Numbered from the stretch's first letter, positions 42,274 through 51,088 are shown. The stretch: 61,750 nt of DNA from Pedobacter petrophilus (GCF_009674725.1 NZ_WKKH01000030.1:1-61750); one strand, 5' to 3'. The notes: a model not told the origin generated them from the sequence alone. A program made the numbers and translations.

Positions 42274-43731
42274 ATGAACCCATTATTATTAACAGACGGA
42301 TACAAAGTAGACCACCGCAGGCAATACCCTGATGATACCACACTGGTTTATTCAAACTGGACACCAAGGAAAAGCAGGCTGGATAATGTAAGCCATGTTG
42401 TTCTTTTCGGTTTACAGTACTTCATCAAAAAATACATTATTGAAGATTTTAATCAGAATTTCTTCGGACAACCGAAAGATGAGATTTTGAAAAAATATGC
42501 CCGCAGGATCAACAATTATCTGGGTGAAAATTTAGTTGGTACGCAGCATATTGCAGATTTGCACGACCTTGGTTATATCCCGATGGTCTTTAAGTCATTA
42601 CCGGAAGGCGCCGAAGTGCCACTTCGTGTGCCAATGTTTACCATGTACAATACGTTACCAGAGTTTTTCTGGCTGACCAATTATTTTGAAACCCTATTAT
42701 CAGCCGTGGTGTGGTTGCCATGTAATTCTGCTACCATTGCCAAACAATATCGGGCAATTATGGATAAATATGCTGCAGAAACTTCCTCTGTGCCAGAATT
42801 TGTAGATTGGCAGGGACACGATTTTTCGATGCGCGGAATGGGCGGAATTGAAGCCGCGGTAACCTCAGCAGCTGGCCACTTATTAAGTTTCACCGGAACG
42901 GATACGATCCCGGCAATCGATTTTCTCGAAGAATATTACAATGCAGATTCAGATCAGGAATTAATTGGCGGCTCAGTTGCCGCTACCGAGCACTCTGTAA
43001 TGTGTATGGGTACGAATACCGGTGAACTGGAGACCTTTAAAAGATTAATTGTAGAAGTTTATCCAAAAGGGATCGTCTCAATCGTATCAGATACCTGGGA
43101 TTTATGGAAAGTACTCACCGTTTATTTACCAGCATTGAAAGATGATATTATTGCAAGGGAAGGAAAGGTGGTAATCAGGCCAGATTCCGGAGACCCGGTA
43201 GATATCATCTGTGGTAACCCTGATGGAAAAGATGAAAATGAGAAAAAAGGGGTAATTGAGTTGCTTTGGGACGTTTTCGGCGGAAAAACGAACGATAAAG
43301 GTTATAAAGAACTGGTTCCGCAGATAGGTGCCATTTACGGTGATAGCATTACAACTGAACGTGCAACTCAGATTTGTGAACGATTAAAAGCGAAAGGTTT
43401 TGCCTCTACCAATGTGGTTTTCGGCGTCGGTTCTTTCACCTACCAATACAATACCCGCGACACCTTCGGTTTTGCAATGAAAGCTACCTATGGCGAAGTG
43501 GCTGGTGTTGGCCGGGAAATTTTTAAAGATCCGATTACAGATGATGGTACCAAAAAATCTGCAAAAGGTTTATTGCAAATCTTTAAAAATGCCAGTGGCG
43601 AATATGAATTGAAAGATCAGTGTAGCTGGGAAGAAGAAGCGCAGGGCGAATTAAAAGAAGTTTTTAGAGATGGTAATTTATTGATCGATTATTCTCTTGC
43701 TGAAGTTAGAGAAAGGCTAAAGAATAGTTAA
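42274..43731 (+). CDS. Nicotinamide phosphoribosyltransferase-like protein (NAMPT/NadV family)
   Basis: A 485-aa enzyme of the NAMPT family, full length. Recognised parts: LLTDGYKVDHRRQYP, YSNWTPRKSR, the HDFSMRGMGG loop, SFTGTDTIPAI, AATEHSVM, VVIRPDSGDPVD, and AIYGDSITTERA. NAMPT joins nicotinamide to PRPP to give NMN. The phage protein Namat, annotated as NAMPT, instead uses ADP-ribose pyrophosphate and forms NAD+ directly. With the unusual kinase upstream, either reaction is possible. Last gene of the group; a hairpin follows. Confidence 0.88.
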   Translation: MNPLLLTDGYKVDHRRQYPDDTTLVYSNWTPRKSRLDNVSHVVLFGLQYFIKKYIIEDFNQNFFGQPKDEILKKYARRINNYLGENLVGTQHIADLHDLGYIPMVFKSLPEGAEVPLRVPMFTMYNTLPEFFWLTNYFETLLSAVVWLPCNSATIAKQYRAIMDKYAAETSSVPEFVDWQGHDFSMRGMGGIEAAVTSAAGHLLSFTGTDTIPAIDFLEEYYNADSDQELIGGSVAATEHSVMCMGTNTGELETFKRLIVEVYPKGIVSIVSDTWDLWKVLTVYLPALKDDIIAREGKVVIRPDSGDPVDIICGNPDGKDENEKKGVIELLWDVFGGKTNDKGYKELVPQIGAIYGDSITTERATQICERLKAKGFASTNVVFGVGSFTYQYNTRDTFGFAMKATYGEVAGVGREIFKDPITDDGTKKSAKGLLQIFKNASGEYELKDQCSWEEEAQGELKEVFRDGNLLIDYSLAEVRERLKNS

Positions 43732-43744
43732 CTTCGCCAAGTTT

Positions 43745-43776
43745 TTAACCGGTCAGCATTGGTGTTGACCGGTTAA
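43745..43776 (+). terminator. Hairpin after the NAMPT-like gene
   Basis: TTAACCGGTCA-N10-TGACCGGTTAA, an 11-bp perfect stem 13 bp after the stop codon. There is no T tract, so termination is only probable. Confidence 0.55.
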
Positions 43777-43799
43777 CTTATGGACGACACCTTTTAAAA

Positions 43800-44204
43800 A
43801 TGCAGGAAAACTCAACTTTCAACCATGGAGCCGATATCGTAAGCAGTGCGATAAGATTTACTAGCGCATGGTTTAAGCAATCTAAAGCGATTATAGAAGA
43901 ACTGAGTGATTTTTTCATTCTTCCGGGAGGAAAGATAGTGGAGAAACAGGTGATCATTTCCAGGCTTAAAGGTATTTTTGGGCAGTCTGATGAATATGTG
44001 GGCGGTAGATATGATATTATCGATACGCATTTCGAATTGCTTAGTGGCGGAAAGGGAATGGGTTTTGTAGAGGGGGTGGCAGGTTTCAGGGCGGTGCTAA
44101 AGAAAGAATCAAAAATCGTAAGCGGTCCGTTCAAATTGTACTTTGCATTGCAAAACGGCCATTGGAAAATTGTAAATATCGAGTTTCCGGGCTTTGCTTA
44201 TTAA
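43800..44204 (+). CDS. SnoaL/NTF2-like domain protein
   Basis: A 134-aa single-domain protein with a cone-fold layout: N-terminal helix, RLKGIFGQSDEY, FELLSGGKGMGFVEGVAGFRAV, and the closing strand FALQNGHWKIVNIEF. This resembles NTF2/SnoaL-like proteins with a ligand pocket. No catalytic residue can be named. It begins 24 bp after the hairpin that closes the NAD group, so it is probably a separate unit or weak read-through. Confidence 0.6.
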   Translation: MQENSTFNHGADIVSSAIRFTSAWFKQSKAIIEELSDFFILPGGKIVEKQVIISRLKGIFGQSDEYVGGRYDIIDTHFELLSGGKGMGFVEGVAGFRAVLKKESKIVSGPFKLYFALQNGHWKIVNIEFPGFAY

Positions 44205-44272
44205 AATGTAATCACCACAAGTAACATTGATAAAATAAATAGGGAATTTTACACCCGCTTCCATAATTTTTC

Positions 44273-44280
44273 TATCTTTG
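44273..44280 (+). promoter_or_regulatory. -7 box before the BatA-domain gene
   Basis: TATCTTTG, full match to TAnnTTTG, only 7 bp before the ATG, so the mRNA leader would be extremely short or absent. Confidence 0.5.
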
Positions 44281-44287
44281 GTTTTTA

Positions 44288-46327
44288 ATGAATTTCCTTT
44301 ACCCGGGCTTTCTTTTCGCACTATTATCGGTTGCAATTCCGGTCATCATTCATTTATTCAATTTTCGAAAATTTAAAAAGGTTTATTTTTCCAATGTTCA
44401 GTTCTTAAAAGAAGTAGAACAGCAAAATTCATCCAGAGAAAAGCTAAAAAATTTACTCATTCTTTTCGCCAGGATGCTGGCAATTATCTTCCTGGTATTG
44501 GCTTTTGCACAGCCTTATATCCCGGTGAGTTCGAAAAAAACAAGTTTGCTCAATAATGCAGTAAGTATTTATATCGACAATTCTTACAGCATGGAAGCCG
44601 TGAACAAAGACGGCAGTCTGTTGGATGAAGCGAAGCGGAATGCAAAAGAACTGGTTAAAGGTTTCGGGATAAATGATCGTTTCCAGCTACTGACCAATGA
44701 TTTTGAAGGAAAACATCAGCGCCTGTTGAATGAAGAAGAATTTCTGAAAGCGCTTGATGATGTGAAGATCTCGGCCACTGCGCGGAATCTCCAGCAAATT
44801 TTAAACAGGCAGGGAAACGTGTTGAGTGGACCAGCCAATAAATACAGTTTCATTATATCAGACTTTCAAAAAAATATCGCTTCAGCTAAAAAGCTCACCA
44901 CAGATCCTGATATTCAGTATTCTTTTCTTAAATTAAATGCAACTGCACTGGCTAATATTGCCGTAGATAGCGTGTGGATGTTATCGCCAAATCATCAGCC
45001 TGGAGCAAACGAAAGATTAGTGGTTCAGCTTAAAAATTATTCGCAGGAAGCCGCTGATAATGTTCCACTGAAATTAACCATTAACAATCAGCAAAAAGGC
45101 TTGGGAGCAGTTTCAATTCCGGCAGAAAAGAGCGTTCGCGATACCTTGAACTTTTCTGGTTTAACGGCTGGCTGGCAGAAAGGAATTATCAGCATTAAAG
45201 ATTTTCCGGTAACATTTGATGATACTTTGTCTTTCAGTTTTAAAGTTGATAAAAGTTTGCCTGTGCTCAGTATTAATGGTTTAACTGCAGGGAACTACAT
45301 CAAAGCACTTTTTGGAGCCGATGGTTATTATGTGCTCACCGAGAATTCAGAACAGAATATTAATTACAATGGGTTCTCAAATTATGGTCTGATTGTGCTT
45401 AACGGATTACAAAATCCATCTACAGGTTTAGCACAGCAAATAAAAACCTATTTAAATGCTGGTGGTACCGTGGTTGTATTTCCAGATTTGGATGCAGATA
45501 TTAAAGTTTACAATTCATTTTTAGCAGCTTTATCCTTACCAGCTATCCAGGGTTTAAATAAAGAAGAAACCAAAGTTGATCAGATCGATTTTCAAAATCC
45601 AATTTTCAAAACGGTTTTTGAGGAAATCCCTAAAAATCTGGATTTGCCAGCAGTGAGTCGCTACTTTTCTTTCACTGAAAGCAATGCGGCCAGTAAGGAA
45701 AACATTTTATCGCTTCCTGGCAGAAAACTTTTCTTCGCCAAGTATGGCGTAGGCAATGGATCGGTGTTTTTATCTGCTGCAGGCTTAAATGCAACCGATG
45801 GAAACTTTGCCCGTCATCCGGTTTTTGTACCTTTGATGTATCGTATGGCGTTGAGTGGTGGTACAGAAAGTTCGCTATATTACTATTTAGGTAGTGAAAA
45901 TGTTTTATCAGGAAAGAAAATCACCTTAGGTAAAAATCAAACATTAAAACTAACGGCGAATAACTTCGAAAGTATTCCTGAAATCCGTCAGGCTGATGGA
46001 AAAACATTGATTTACACTGCAGATCAGGTTAAAAATGCCGGTTTCTACAACCTCAATCTGGCAGACACTACGCTTGCTGTTTACGCTTTTAACAGCGGCC
46101 GAACAGAATCGGATATGCATTATCTAAGCAAGACCGAGTTAGATAACCTGGCCGAAAAAAGTAATTTTAAAGTATTTGATACAGATCAAGATGCTGTAAA
46201 GCTCACTGCTGGTGCAGATAAAATCGGACAAACCTTATGGAAACTTTGCTTAGTTTTGTCGCTGATTTTTATTGCCGCAGAAATCCTGCTCATCCGATTT
46301 TTTAACAACAATAAAAAAACAATATGA
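44288..46327 (+). CDS. BatA-domain membrane protein with vWA-like region
   Basis: A 679-aa protein: N-terminal BatA domain with two membrane helices (FLFALLSVAIPVIIHLFNFRKFKKV; LLILFARMLAIIFLVLAFAQP), a von Willebrand A-like domain from ~residue 95 (VSIYIDNSYSM, a MIDAS-like DNSYS), beta domains, a ThuA/gatase-like segment (LIVLNGLQNP, GGTVVVFPD), and a C-terminal membrane helix (LWKLCLVLSLIFIAAEILLI). The role is uncertain; related Bat proteins belong to the aerotolerance operon. Its end overlaps the next gene by 4 bp. Confidence 0.85.
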   Translation: MNFLYPGFLFALLSVAIPVIIHLFNFRKFKKVYFSNVQFLKEVEQQNSSREKLKNLLILFARMLAIIFLVLAFAQPYIPVSSKKTSLLNNAVSIYIDNSYSMEAVNKDGSLLDEAKRNAKELVKGFGINDRFQLLTNDFEGKHQRLLNEEEFLKALDDVKISATARNLQQILNRQGNVLSGPANKYSFIISDFQKNIASAKKLTTDPDIQYSFLKLNATALANIAVDSVWMLSPNHQPGANERLVVQLKNYSQEAADNVPLKLTINNQQKGLGAVSIPAEKSVRDTLNFSGLTAGWQKGIISIKDFPVTFDDTLSFSFKVDKSLPVLSINGLTAGNYIKALFGADGYYVLTENSEQNINYNGFSNYGLIVLNGLQNPSTGLAQQIKTYLNAGGTVVVFPDLDADIKVYNSFLAALSLPAIQGLNKEETKVDQIDFQNPIFKTVFEEIPKNLDLPAVSRYFSFTESNAASKENILSLPGRKLFFAKYGVGNGSVFLSAAGLNATDGNFARHPVFVPLMYRMALSGGTESSLYYYLGSENVLSGKKITLGKNQTLKLTANNFESIPEIRQADGKTLIYTADQVKNAGFYNLNLADTTLAVYAFNSGRTESDMHYLSKTELDNLAEKSNFKVFDTDQDAVKLTAGADKIGQTLWKLCLVLSLIFIAAEILLIRFFNNNKKTI

Positions 46328-47580
46328 ATCTCCTGGTTAAAAATGTAATCATTGCCGATCCGCAAAGCAGTTTCAACAAACAAGAATGCGATGTCAGGGT
46401 AGTTGATGGTCAAATTCAAAACATAGGTAAATTAACAGCTAATCAAGATGAAACCGTTTTTAAAGCAGATGGCGCTTTCTTAACACCTGGTTTTTTTGAT
46501 TTGAACTGTGTGGCTGGTGATCCGGGCTTCGAAACAAAAGAAGACATTCAAACGCTAACCAACGCCGCAAAAGCAGGCGGATTTACCGGTTTAGCCTTAT
46601 TGCCACAAGCAAATCCGGTGGTGCAGTCAAAATCTCAGGTAGAATATATTATCAATAAGGCCAAAAATAACCTTGTTGATGTTTTGCCTGTGGGTGCAAT
46701 TAGCCAGAATAGGGAAGCAAAAGAACTTGCGGAACTGTTTGATATGCAACAGGCAGGTGCGGTTGCCTTTTCTGATGGCGACAGGGCACTGCAAGATGAT
46801 GGTTTTATGAGTCGGGCACTTCAGTATGCCAAAGGTTTCGATGCCCTATTAATGGTTTATCCTGAAAATAAATCCATCGCCGGGAAATCTCAGATTAATG
46901 AAAGTAAAAATTCTGTGCTGCTGGGCATGAAGGGTTTACCAGCTTTAGCAGAAGAAATGCACATTGCCCGCGATCTCTTTCTGGCTACCTATAATGAAAC
47001 TAAAATCCACATCAGCAATATTTCTACCGCTGGTTCGGTGGCTTTAATTCGAAAAGCAAAGAAAGATGGCGTGCAGGTTTCTTGTGATGTGACTGCGCAT
47101 CACCTGGTTTTTACAGAAGAACTGCTGGTCGATTTTGATAGCAATTATAAGGTTAAACCACCGCTACGCAGCAAAGCTGATATAAAGGCACTTATTGCCG
47201 GGTTAAAAGATGGAACAGTTGATGCGATTACTTCGCAACACCGTCCGGAAGAAATTGAATTTAAAAATGTAGAATTTGAGATTGCTCACTACGGAATCAT
47301 CGCCTTACAAACCGTTCTTCCGCTATTGCTCAGGGCAGGATTAGATGCCAGTTTAATCGCAGAGAAATTATCCATTAATCCGCGTAAATTACTAAATTTA
47401 GCCGTTCCGGTTATCGCTGAAGGTGAAAAAGCTAACTTTACCGTGATTAACCCAACAGAGAAATGGCTTTACAATGCGAAAACTAATTTTTCAAAATCTG
47501 CTAATAGTCCGCTTTTAGGGACTGAGCTTACAGGAAAAGTGGTTTTGATATATAATAATAATCAGTTTAAAGAGAGCTGA
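46324..47580 (+). CDS. Dihydroorotase-like protein without metal ligands (probably non-catalytic)
   Basis: A 418-aa amidohydrolase-fold protein of the dihydroorotase family. The metal motif DLHVHLREPG reads DLNCVAGDPG (residues 59-68), so both His and the substrate Arg are gone. The later zinc His is Asn232 (IHISN), and the catalytic Asp of ATDHAP is Gln305 (TSQHRP). It is thus most likely inactive, like PyrX-type partners that serve aspartate transcarbamoylase. It overlaps the BatA-domain gene by 4 bp (ATGA). Databases may label it PyrC, but the residues argue against catalysis. Confidence 0.85.
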   Translation: MNLLVKNVIIADPQSSFNKQECDVRVVDGQIQNIGKLTANQDETVFKADGAFLTPGFFDLNCVAGDPGFETKEDIQTLTNAAKAGGFTGLALLPQANPVVQSKSQVEYIINKAKNNLVDVLPVGAISQNREAKELAELFDMQQAGAVAFSDGDRALQDDGFMSRALQYAKGFDALLMVYPENKSIAGKSQINESKNSVLLGMKGLPALAEEMHIARDLFLATYNETKIHISNISTAGSVALIRKAKKDGVQVSCDVTAHHLVFTEELLVDFDSNYKVKPPLRSKADIKALIAGLKDGTVDAITSQHRPEEIEFKNVEFEIAHYGIIALQTVLPLLLRAGLDASLIAEKLSINPRKLLNLAVPVIAEGEKANFTVINPTEKWLYNAKTNFSKSANSPLLGTELTGKVVLIYNNNQFKES

Positions 47581-47629
47581 AAGGTTAAAGCTAAAAGACT
47601 AAAGCTAAAAAGATTAAAATAAAAAGGTT
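47580..47629. repeat. Heptamer array, AAAGNNN type
   Basis: Consecutive 7-mers AAAGGTT, AAAGCTA, AAAGACT, AAAGCTA, an 8-mer AAAAGATT, then AAAATAA and AAAGGTT, directly after the preceding stop codon. Confidence 0.8.
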
Positions 47630-47645
47630 AAGCAATTTTCCAGGG

Positions 47646-47680
47646 CTTGATACTTGATACTAAATACTTGATACTAACAA
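47646..47680. repeat. Heptamer array, CTTGATA type, next to a start codon
   Basis: CTTGATA, CTTGATA, CTAAATA, CTTGATA, CTAACAA, ending 1 bp before ATG 47682. The same unit precedes ATG 49063. Confidence 0.85.
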
Positions 47681-47681
47681 T

Positions 47682-48350
47682 ATGGATAACAGAGTAAAAA
47701 AAGCGCTGGTCGCATCGTTAAATAAATACGCAGAAGTTGCGGCAATCAATGTTGAAGGTTTCGAAAAGGAATTATTGGCAGCATTCGAACTGGATACCAA
47801 TTTTTTAGATAAAGCGACTGCATTTGATGTCGTTTTCGATTCGCATCCAAAATTTGAAGAATTACGCGAAGTATTTTTCGATTTACTAATGGTGAATTTC
47901 TTCAGCAGTGACGTTCAGAAACTGGAAGATGATTACCTGGAGAGCGATGAATGGGCAAACATTGAGGAAGAAACAATCGACCGCGGAACCGAGTTATTGA
48001 ACCTTTTACTTTATATTAAAGAATGTAAGGATGAAGATATTGACCCTGAATTGGGTGATTTCCTAAAAGAATTTTTACTGGTAGAGGACGATGAATTTCA
48101 GGATGAATTCGAAATCTATGAAGAAATGATCAGCAACCAGCAACTGGCTGAAAGCAGTGTAGAAGAAATTTGTAACACCGCACCAACTTTGAACATCAGC
48201 GAAGAAATGCAGGATTTATTCGTTCCTTTTATGATATTTTTCCTTGATGTAGAAGGAAGTGCAACCACAACAAAAGAAATAATTCAATTTAGCAGTAACA
48301 AATCTTTCGATTCTGCGACTTATATATTAATCACAACAATTAATAGCTAA
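47682..48350 (+). CDS. Acidic hypothetical protein (222 aa)
   Basis: I do not recognise the family. The protein is strongly acidic and mostly helical (LLAAFELDTNFLDKA, DDYLESDEWANIEEE, EDIDPELGDFLKEFL), without signal or membrane segment, so cytoplasmic. It is followed after 17 bp by the DUF4199 gene and probably shares its transcript. Codon use looks like that of neighbouring genes. Confidence 0.75.
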   Translation: MDNRVKKALVASLNKYAEVAAINVEGFEKELLAAFELDTNFLDKATAFDVVFDSHPKFEELREVFFDLLMVNFFSSDVQKLEDDYLESDEWANIEEETIDRGTELLNLLLYIKECKDEDIDPELGDFLKEFLLVEDDEFQDEFEIYEEMISNQQLAESSVEEICNTAPTLNISEEMQDLFVPFMIFFLDVEGSATTTKEIIQFSSNKSFDSATYILITTINS

Positions 48351-48367
48351 ATTAAACCTTCATTATT

Positions 48368-48937
48368 ATGGACAAAAGTGCTCACATCTCCCAGTTATCC
48401 CTTAAGTATGGTTTTATATTAGCCGCTATTTCAGTGGCCATCTCGCTAACCATGCATTTCATCAATCCGGTTTTAATTTACACCAATGTAGCAGCATCAA
48501 TCGGCATCTTTGTTGTTTTTATTGCCCTTTTAGTGGTTTCGGGTATTAATATTCGTAAAGAAATAGGAGGTTTCTGGACATTTGGTGAAGCTTTTAAAGC
48601 TTTTCTTATCATCTCTTTAATCCTGGCAATAACCGCAACACTTTACAATTTTATATTAATGAAATTTATCGATCCCGATCTTCCGGCTAAGGCTGCGGCA
48701 GCGATTGAAGATGCACAGAGGGCAATGATGGCTAAATTTGGTTTAGGAAATGATGAAATTGATGAAGCGATGGCCAAGGCGGGCAATATGCAGGAGAAAC
48801 TTGAACCAAGTTTCAAAAATACTTTTACCAGTTTCGGTGTTTCAATCGCCTCTTATGGTGTAATCTCGTTGATTTTAGCAGCGATTTTGAAAAAAAATCC
48901 GCCGGTTACTTTTAATACATTTCCAACAGAAGCTTAA
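48368..48937 (+). CDS. DUF4199-domain membrane protein
   Basis: A 189-aa inner-membrane protein with four hydrophobic helices (about residues 13-32, 37-57, 75-97, 155-175), the conserved IRKEIGGFWTFGEAFKAFLII between helices 2 and 3, and a soluble Ala-rich loop (PAKAAAAIEDAQRAM). This is the Bacteroidota DUF4199 layout; function unknown. Such genes often precede a glycosyltransferase, as here. Confidence 0.82.
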   Translation: MDKSAHISQLSLKYGFILAAISVAISLTMHFINPVLIYTNVAASIGIFVVFIALLVVSGINIRKEIGGFWTFGEAFKAFLIISLILAITATLYNFILMKFIDPDLPAKAAAAIEDAQRAMMAKFGLGNDEIDEAMAKAGNMQEKLEPSFKNTFTSFGVSIASYGVISLILAAILKKNPPVTFNTFPTEA

Positions 48938-49014
48938 TCACTTCATAATATTTTGAACGTGCAGGTTTTATCATTTAATTTGATGAAATTTGCACGTTTT
49001 ATTTTAAATGCAAG

Positions 49015-49062
49015 TTCAAGTTCAAGTCTTGATACTTGATACTTAATTCTTGATACTTATAA
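49015..49062. repeat. CAAGTT repeats and CTTGATA heptamer array abutting a start codon
   Basis: AAGTTC/CAAGTT 6-mer repeats (about 49011-49026) lead into CTTGATA, CTTGATA, CTTAATT, CTTGATA, CTTATAA (49028-49062), and ATG follows at 49063 with no spacer. Confidence 0.85.
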
Positions 49063-50013
49063 ATGGATATATCAGTTGTAGTACCCTTATTTAATGAAGA
49101 TGAATCTTTGCCAGAATTAACGGCATGGATTGATCAAGTAATGACCGATAATCAGTTCAGTTATGAAATTGTGCTGGTTGATGATGGAAGTACCGATAAA
49201 TCCTGGGAAGTTATAGAATTACTAAGGTTACAGAACCCGGCCATAAAAGGGATAAAATTCAGAAGAAATTATGGTAAATCTGCGGCATTAAATGTAGGTT
49301 TCGAGGCCACTCAGGGCGACGTAGTGATTACCATGGATGCTGATTTACAGGATAGCCCGGATGAAATACCAGAACTTTACCGCAGAATAAAAGAAGAAAA
49401 ATTAGACCTGATTTCTGGCTGGAAAAAGAAAAGATACGATCCCATTACTAAAACGGTTCCTACCAAATTATTTAATGCGGCTACGCGGAAAATGAGTGGA
49501 ATAGAATTAAATGATTTTAATTGCGGCTTAAAAGCTTACAGAAGCGACGTGATTAAAACAATCGAGGTTTATGGTGAAATGCATCGTTACATCCCGGTAA
49601 TCGCTAAATGGGCAGGTTTTAATAAAATCGCAGAACAGGTAGTAGAGCACAGGGCTAGAAAATATGGCACCACTAAATTTGGTTTCAGCCGGTTTATTAA
49701 CGGATTTTTAGATTTACTTTCCATTTTCTTTGTAGGTAAGTTTGGTAAACGGCCAATGCACTTCTTTGGTTCGTTGGGGGTGCTAAGTTTCTTCTTAGGC
49801 ATTATCATGTCGCTTTATACCTTAATCGAAAAGCAATATTTAATCTGGAATGGATTGGCCTATCGGGATGTAACCCAGCAGCCACTTTTTTATCTATCAT
49901 TGGTAGCGATCGTTGTGGGGTCGCAAATGTTTCTGGCCGGTTTTATCGCCGAGCTGTTATCCAGAAATGCACCAGAAAGAAACCAGTATTTAATCGAAAA
50001 AGAACTTAAATAA
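49063..50013 (+). CDS. Family 2 glycosyltransferase with C-terminal membrane helices
   Basis: A 316-aa GT2 enzyme of the dolichol/polyprenyl-phosphate mannose synthase type: VVPLFNEDESLPEL, LVDDGSTDKSW, the DxD-like MDADLQDSPDEIP, then two C-terminal membrane helices (HFFGSLGVLSFFLGIIMSLY; LSLVAIVVGSQMFLAGFIAEL). It likely transfers a sugar to a polyprenyl phosphate at the inner membrane. It is followed by a second GT2 gene across an inverted heptamer array. Confidence 0.9.
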   Translation: MDISVVVPLFNEDESLPELTAWIDQVMTDNQFSYEIVLVDDGSTDKSWEVIELLRLQNPAIKGIKFRRNYGKSAALNVGFEATQGDVVITMDADLQDSPDEIPELYRRIKEEKLDLISGWKKKRYDPITKTVPTKLFNAATRKMSGIELNDFNCGLKAYRSDVIKTIEVYGEMHRYIPVIAKWAGFNKIAEQVVEHRARKYGTTKFGFSRFINGFLDLLSIFFVGKFGKRPMHFFGSLGVLSFFLGIIMSLYTLIEKQYLIWNGLAYRDVTQQPLFYLSLVAIVVGSQMFLAGFIAELLSRNAPERNQYLIEKELK

Positions 50014-50017
50014 GGTG

Positions 50018-50073
50018 AAAGCCTAAAGCTTAAAGCAAAAAGCGCTTTGGTCTTTAGTCTTTCCGCTTTCAGC
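50018..50073. repeat. Inverted heptamer array
   Basis: Four 7-mers starting AAAG (AAAGCCT, AAAGCTT, AAAGCAA, AAAGCGC) are followed without a break by four starting TTT and ending C (TTTGGTC, TTTAGTC, TTTCCGC, TTTCAGC). The halves mirror each other around AGCGCT at 50041-50046, so the whole can fold into a hairpin. Confidence 0.8.
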
Positions 50074-50081
50074 TCCAAGAC

Positions 50082-51056
50082 ATGTTTTTCTCCATCATCA
50101 TTCCGCTTTACAATCGCCCGCAAGAAATTGATGAGCTTTTAGATACCTTAACCAGGCAAACTTATTCGCAGTTTGAGGTTTTGGTAATCGAAGACGGCTC
50201 TGTTAACGATGCAAAAGCTATAGTGGAGACTTATGCAGACAGGCTAGACATTAAATATTATTTTAAGGAGAATGCCGGGCAGGGTTTCGCAAGGAATTAT
50301 GCCTTTGAGCGGGCTTTGGGCGATTATTTTATCATTTTCGATTCGGATATTTTAGTGCCGGCAGATTACCTGGAGACGGTAAGGAATTATCTTCATGAAC
50401 ACCAGCTGGATGCCTACGGAGGTCCGGATGCTGCTCATGAAAGTTTTACACCGGTTCAAAAAGCAATCAGCTATGCCATGACATCGCCTTTCACTACCGG
50501 CGGAATTCGTGGGAATAAAAAGCATGTTGGTCAGTTTCATCCCCGAAGCTTCAATATGGGTGTTTCACGTAAGGCCTGGGAGAAAGTAGGAGGTTTTATT
50601 TTAACCAGGCTAGGTGAGGATATTGAATACAGTATCCGTATCCACGAAAATGGATTTAAAATAGGTTTAATTCCAGAAGCAAAAGTTTACCACAAAAGAA
50701 GAACAAGTTTCAGCCAGTTTTATAAGCAACTGCATTTCTTTGGGAGGGCCAGAATTAATATTTACAAACATTTTCCAAAAGAATTGAAATTAGTTCATTT
50801 CTTCCCTGCAATTGCTACTGTAGGCATGATTGGAACAATACTCATGAATTTTATCTATCCGCCTTTGGCTTATATTTTAGATTTCATGGTGTTATTGTAT
50901 TTTATGTTGATATTTTTTCACTCCTGGTCTGTAAATAAATTTTTAAAAGTTGCATTTTTGAGCATTATATCTTCATTCATCCAGTTAACGGCCTACGGTT
51001 TAGGATTTATACAGGATTTATTTAAAAGAGTGGTATTTGGTGGAAATAGAAAGTAA
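50082..51056 (+). CDS. Family 2 glycosyltransferase, membrane-anchored
   Basis: A 324-aa GT2 enzyme: SIIIPLYNRPQEIDELL, VIEDGSVNDA, the DxD site IIFDSDILVP, SFNMGVSRKAWEKVGGF, ED of GEDIEYSIRI, and two C-terminal membrane helices (HFFPAIATVGMIGTILMNFI; ILDFMVLLYFMLIFF). Probably a surface-glycan or lipid-linked sugar transferase. The last codons are the first unit of a 15-bp repeat that continues past the stop. Confidence 0.9.
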   Translation: MFFSIIIPLYNRPQEIDELLDTLTRQTYSQFEVLVIEDGSVNDAKAIVETYADRLDIKYYFKENAGQGFARNYAFERALGDYFIIFDSDILVPADYLETVRNYLHEHQLDAYGGPDAAHESFTPVQKAISYAMTSPFTTGGIRGNKKHVGQFHPRSFNMGVSRKAWEKVGGFILTRLGEDIEYSIRIHENGFKIGLIPEAKVYHKRRTSFSQFYKQLHFFGRARINIYKHFPKELKLVHFFPAIATVGMIGTILMNFIYPPLAYILDFMVLLYFMLIFFHSWSVNKFLKVAFLSIISSFIQLTAYGLGFIQDLFKRVVFGGNRK

Positions 51057-51088
51057 GGAAATAGAGAGTAAGGAAATAAAAAGTAAGG
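51044..51088. repeat. Three 15-bp repeats across a stop codon
   Basis: AAATAGAAAGTAAGG, AAATAGAGAGTAAGG, AAATAAAAAGTAAGG. The TAA of the glycosyltransferase gene lies inside the first copy. Confidence 0.85.
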
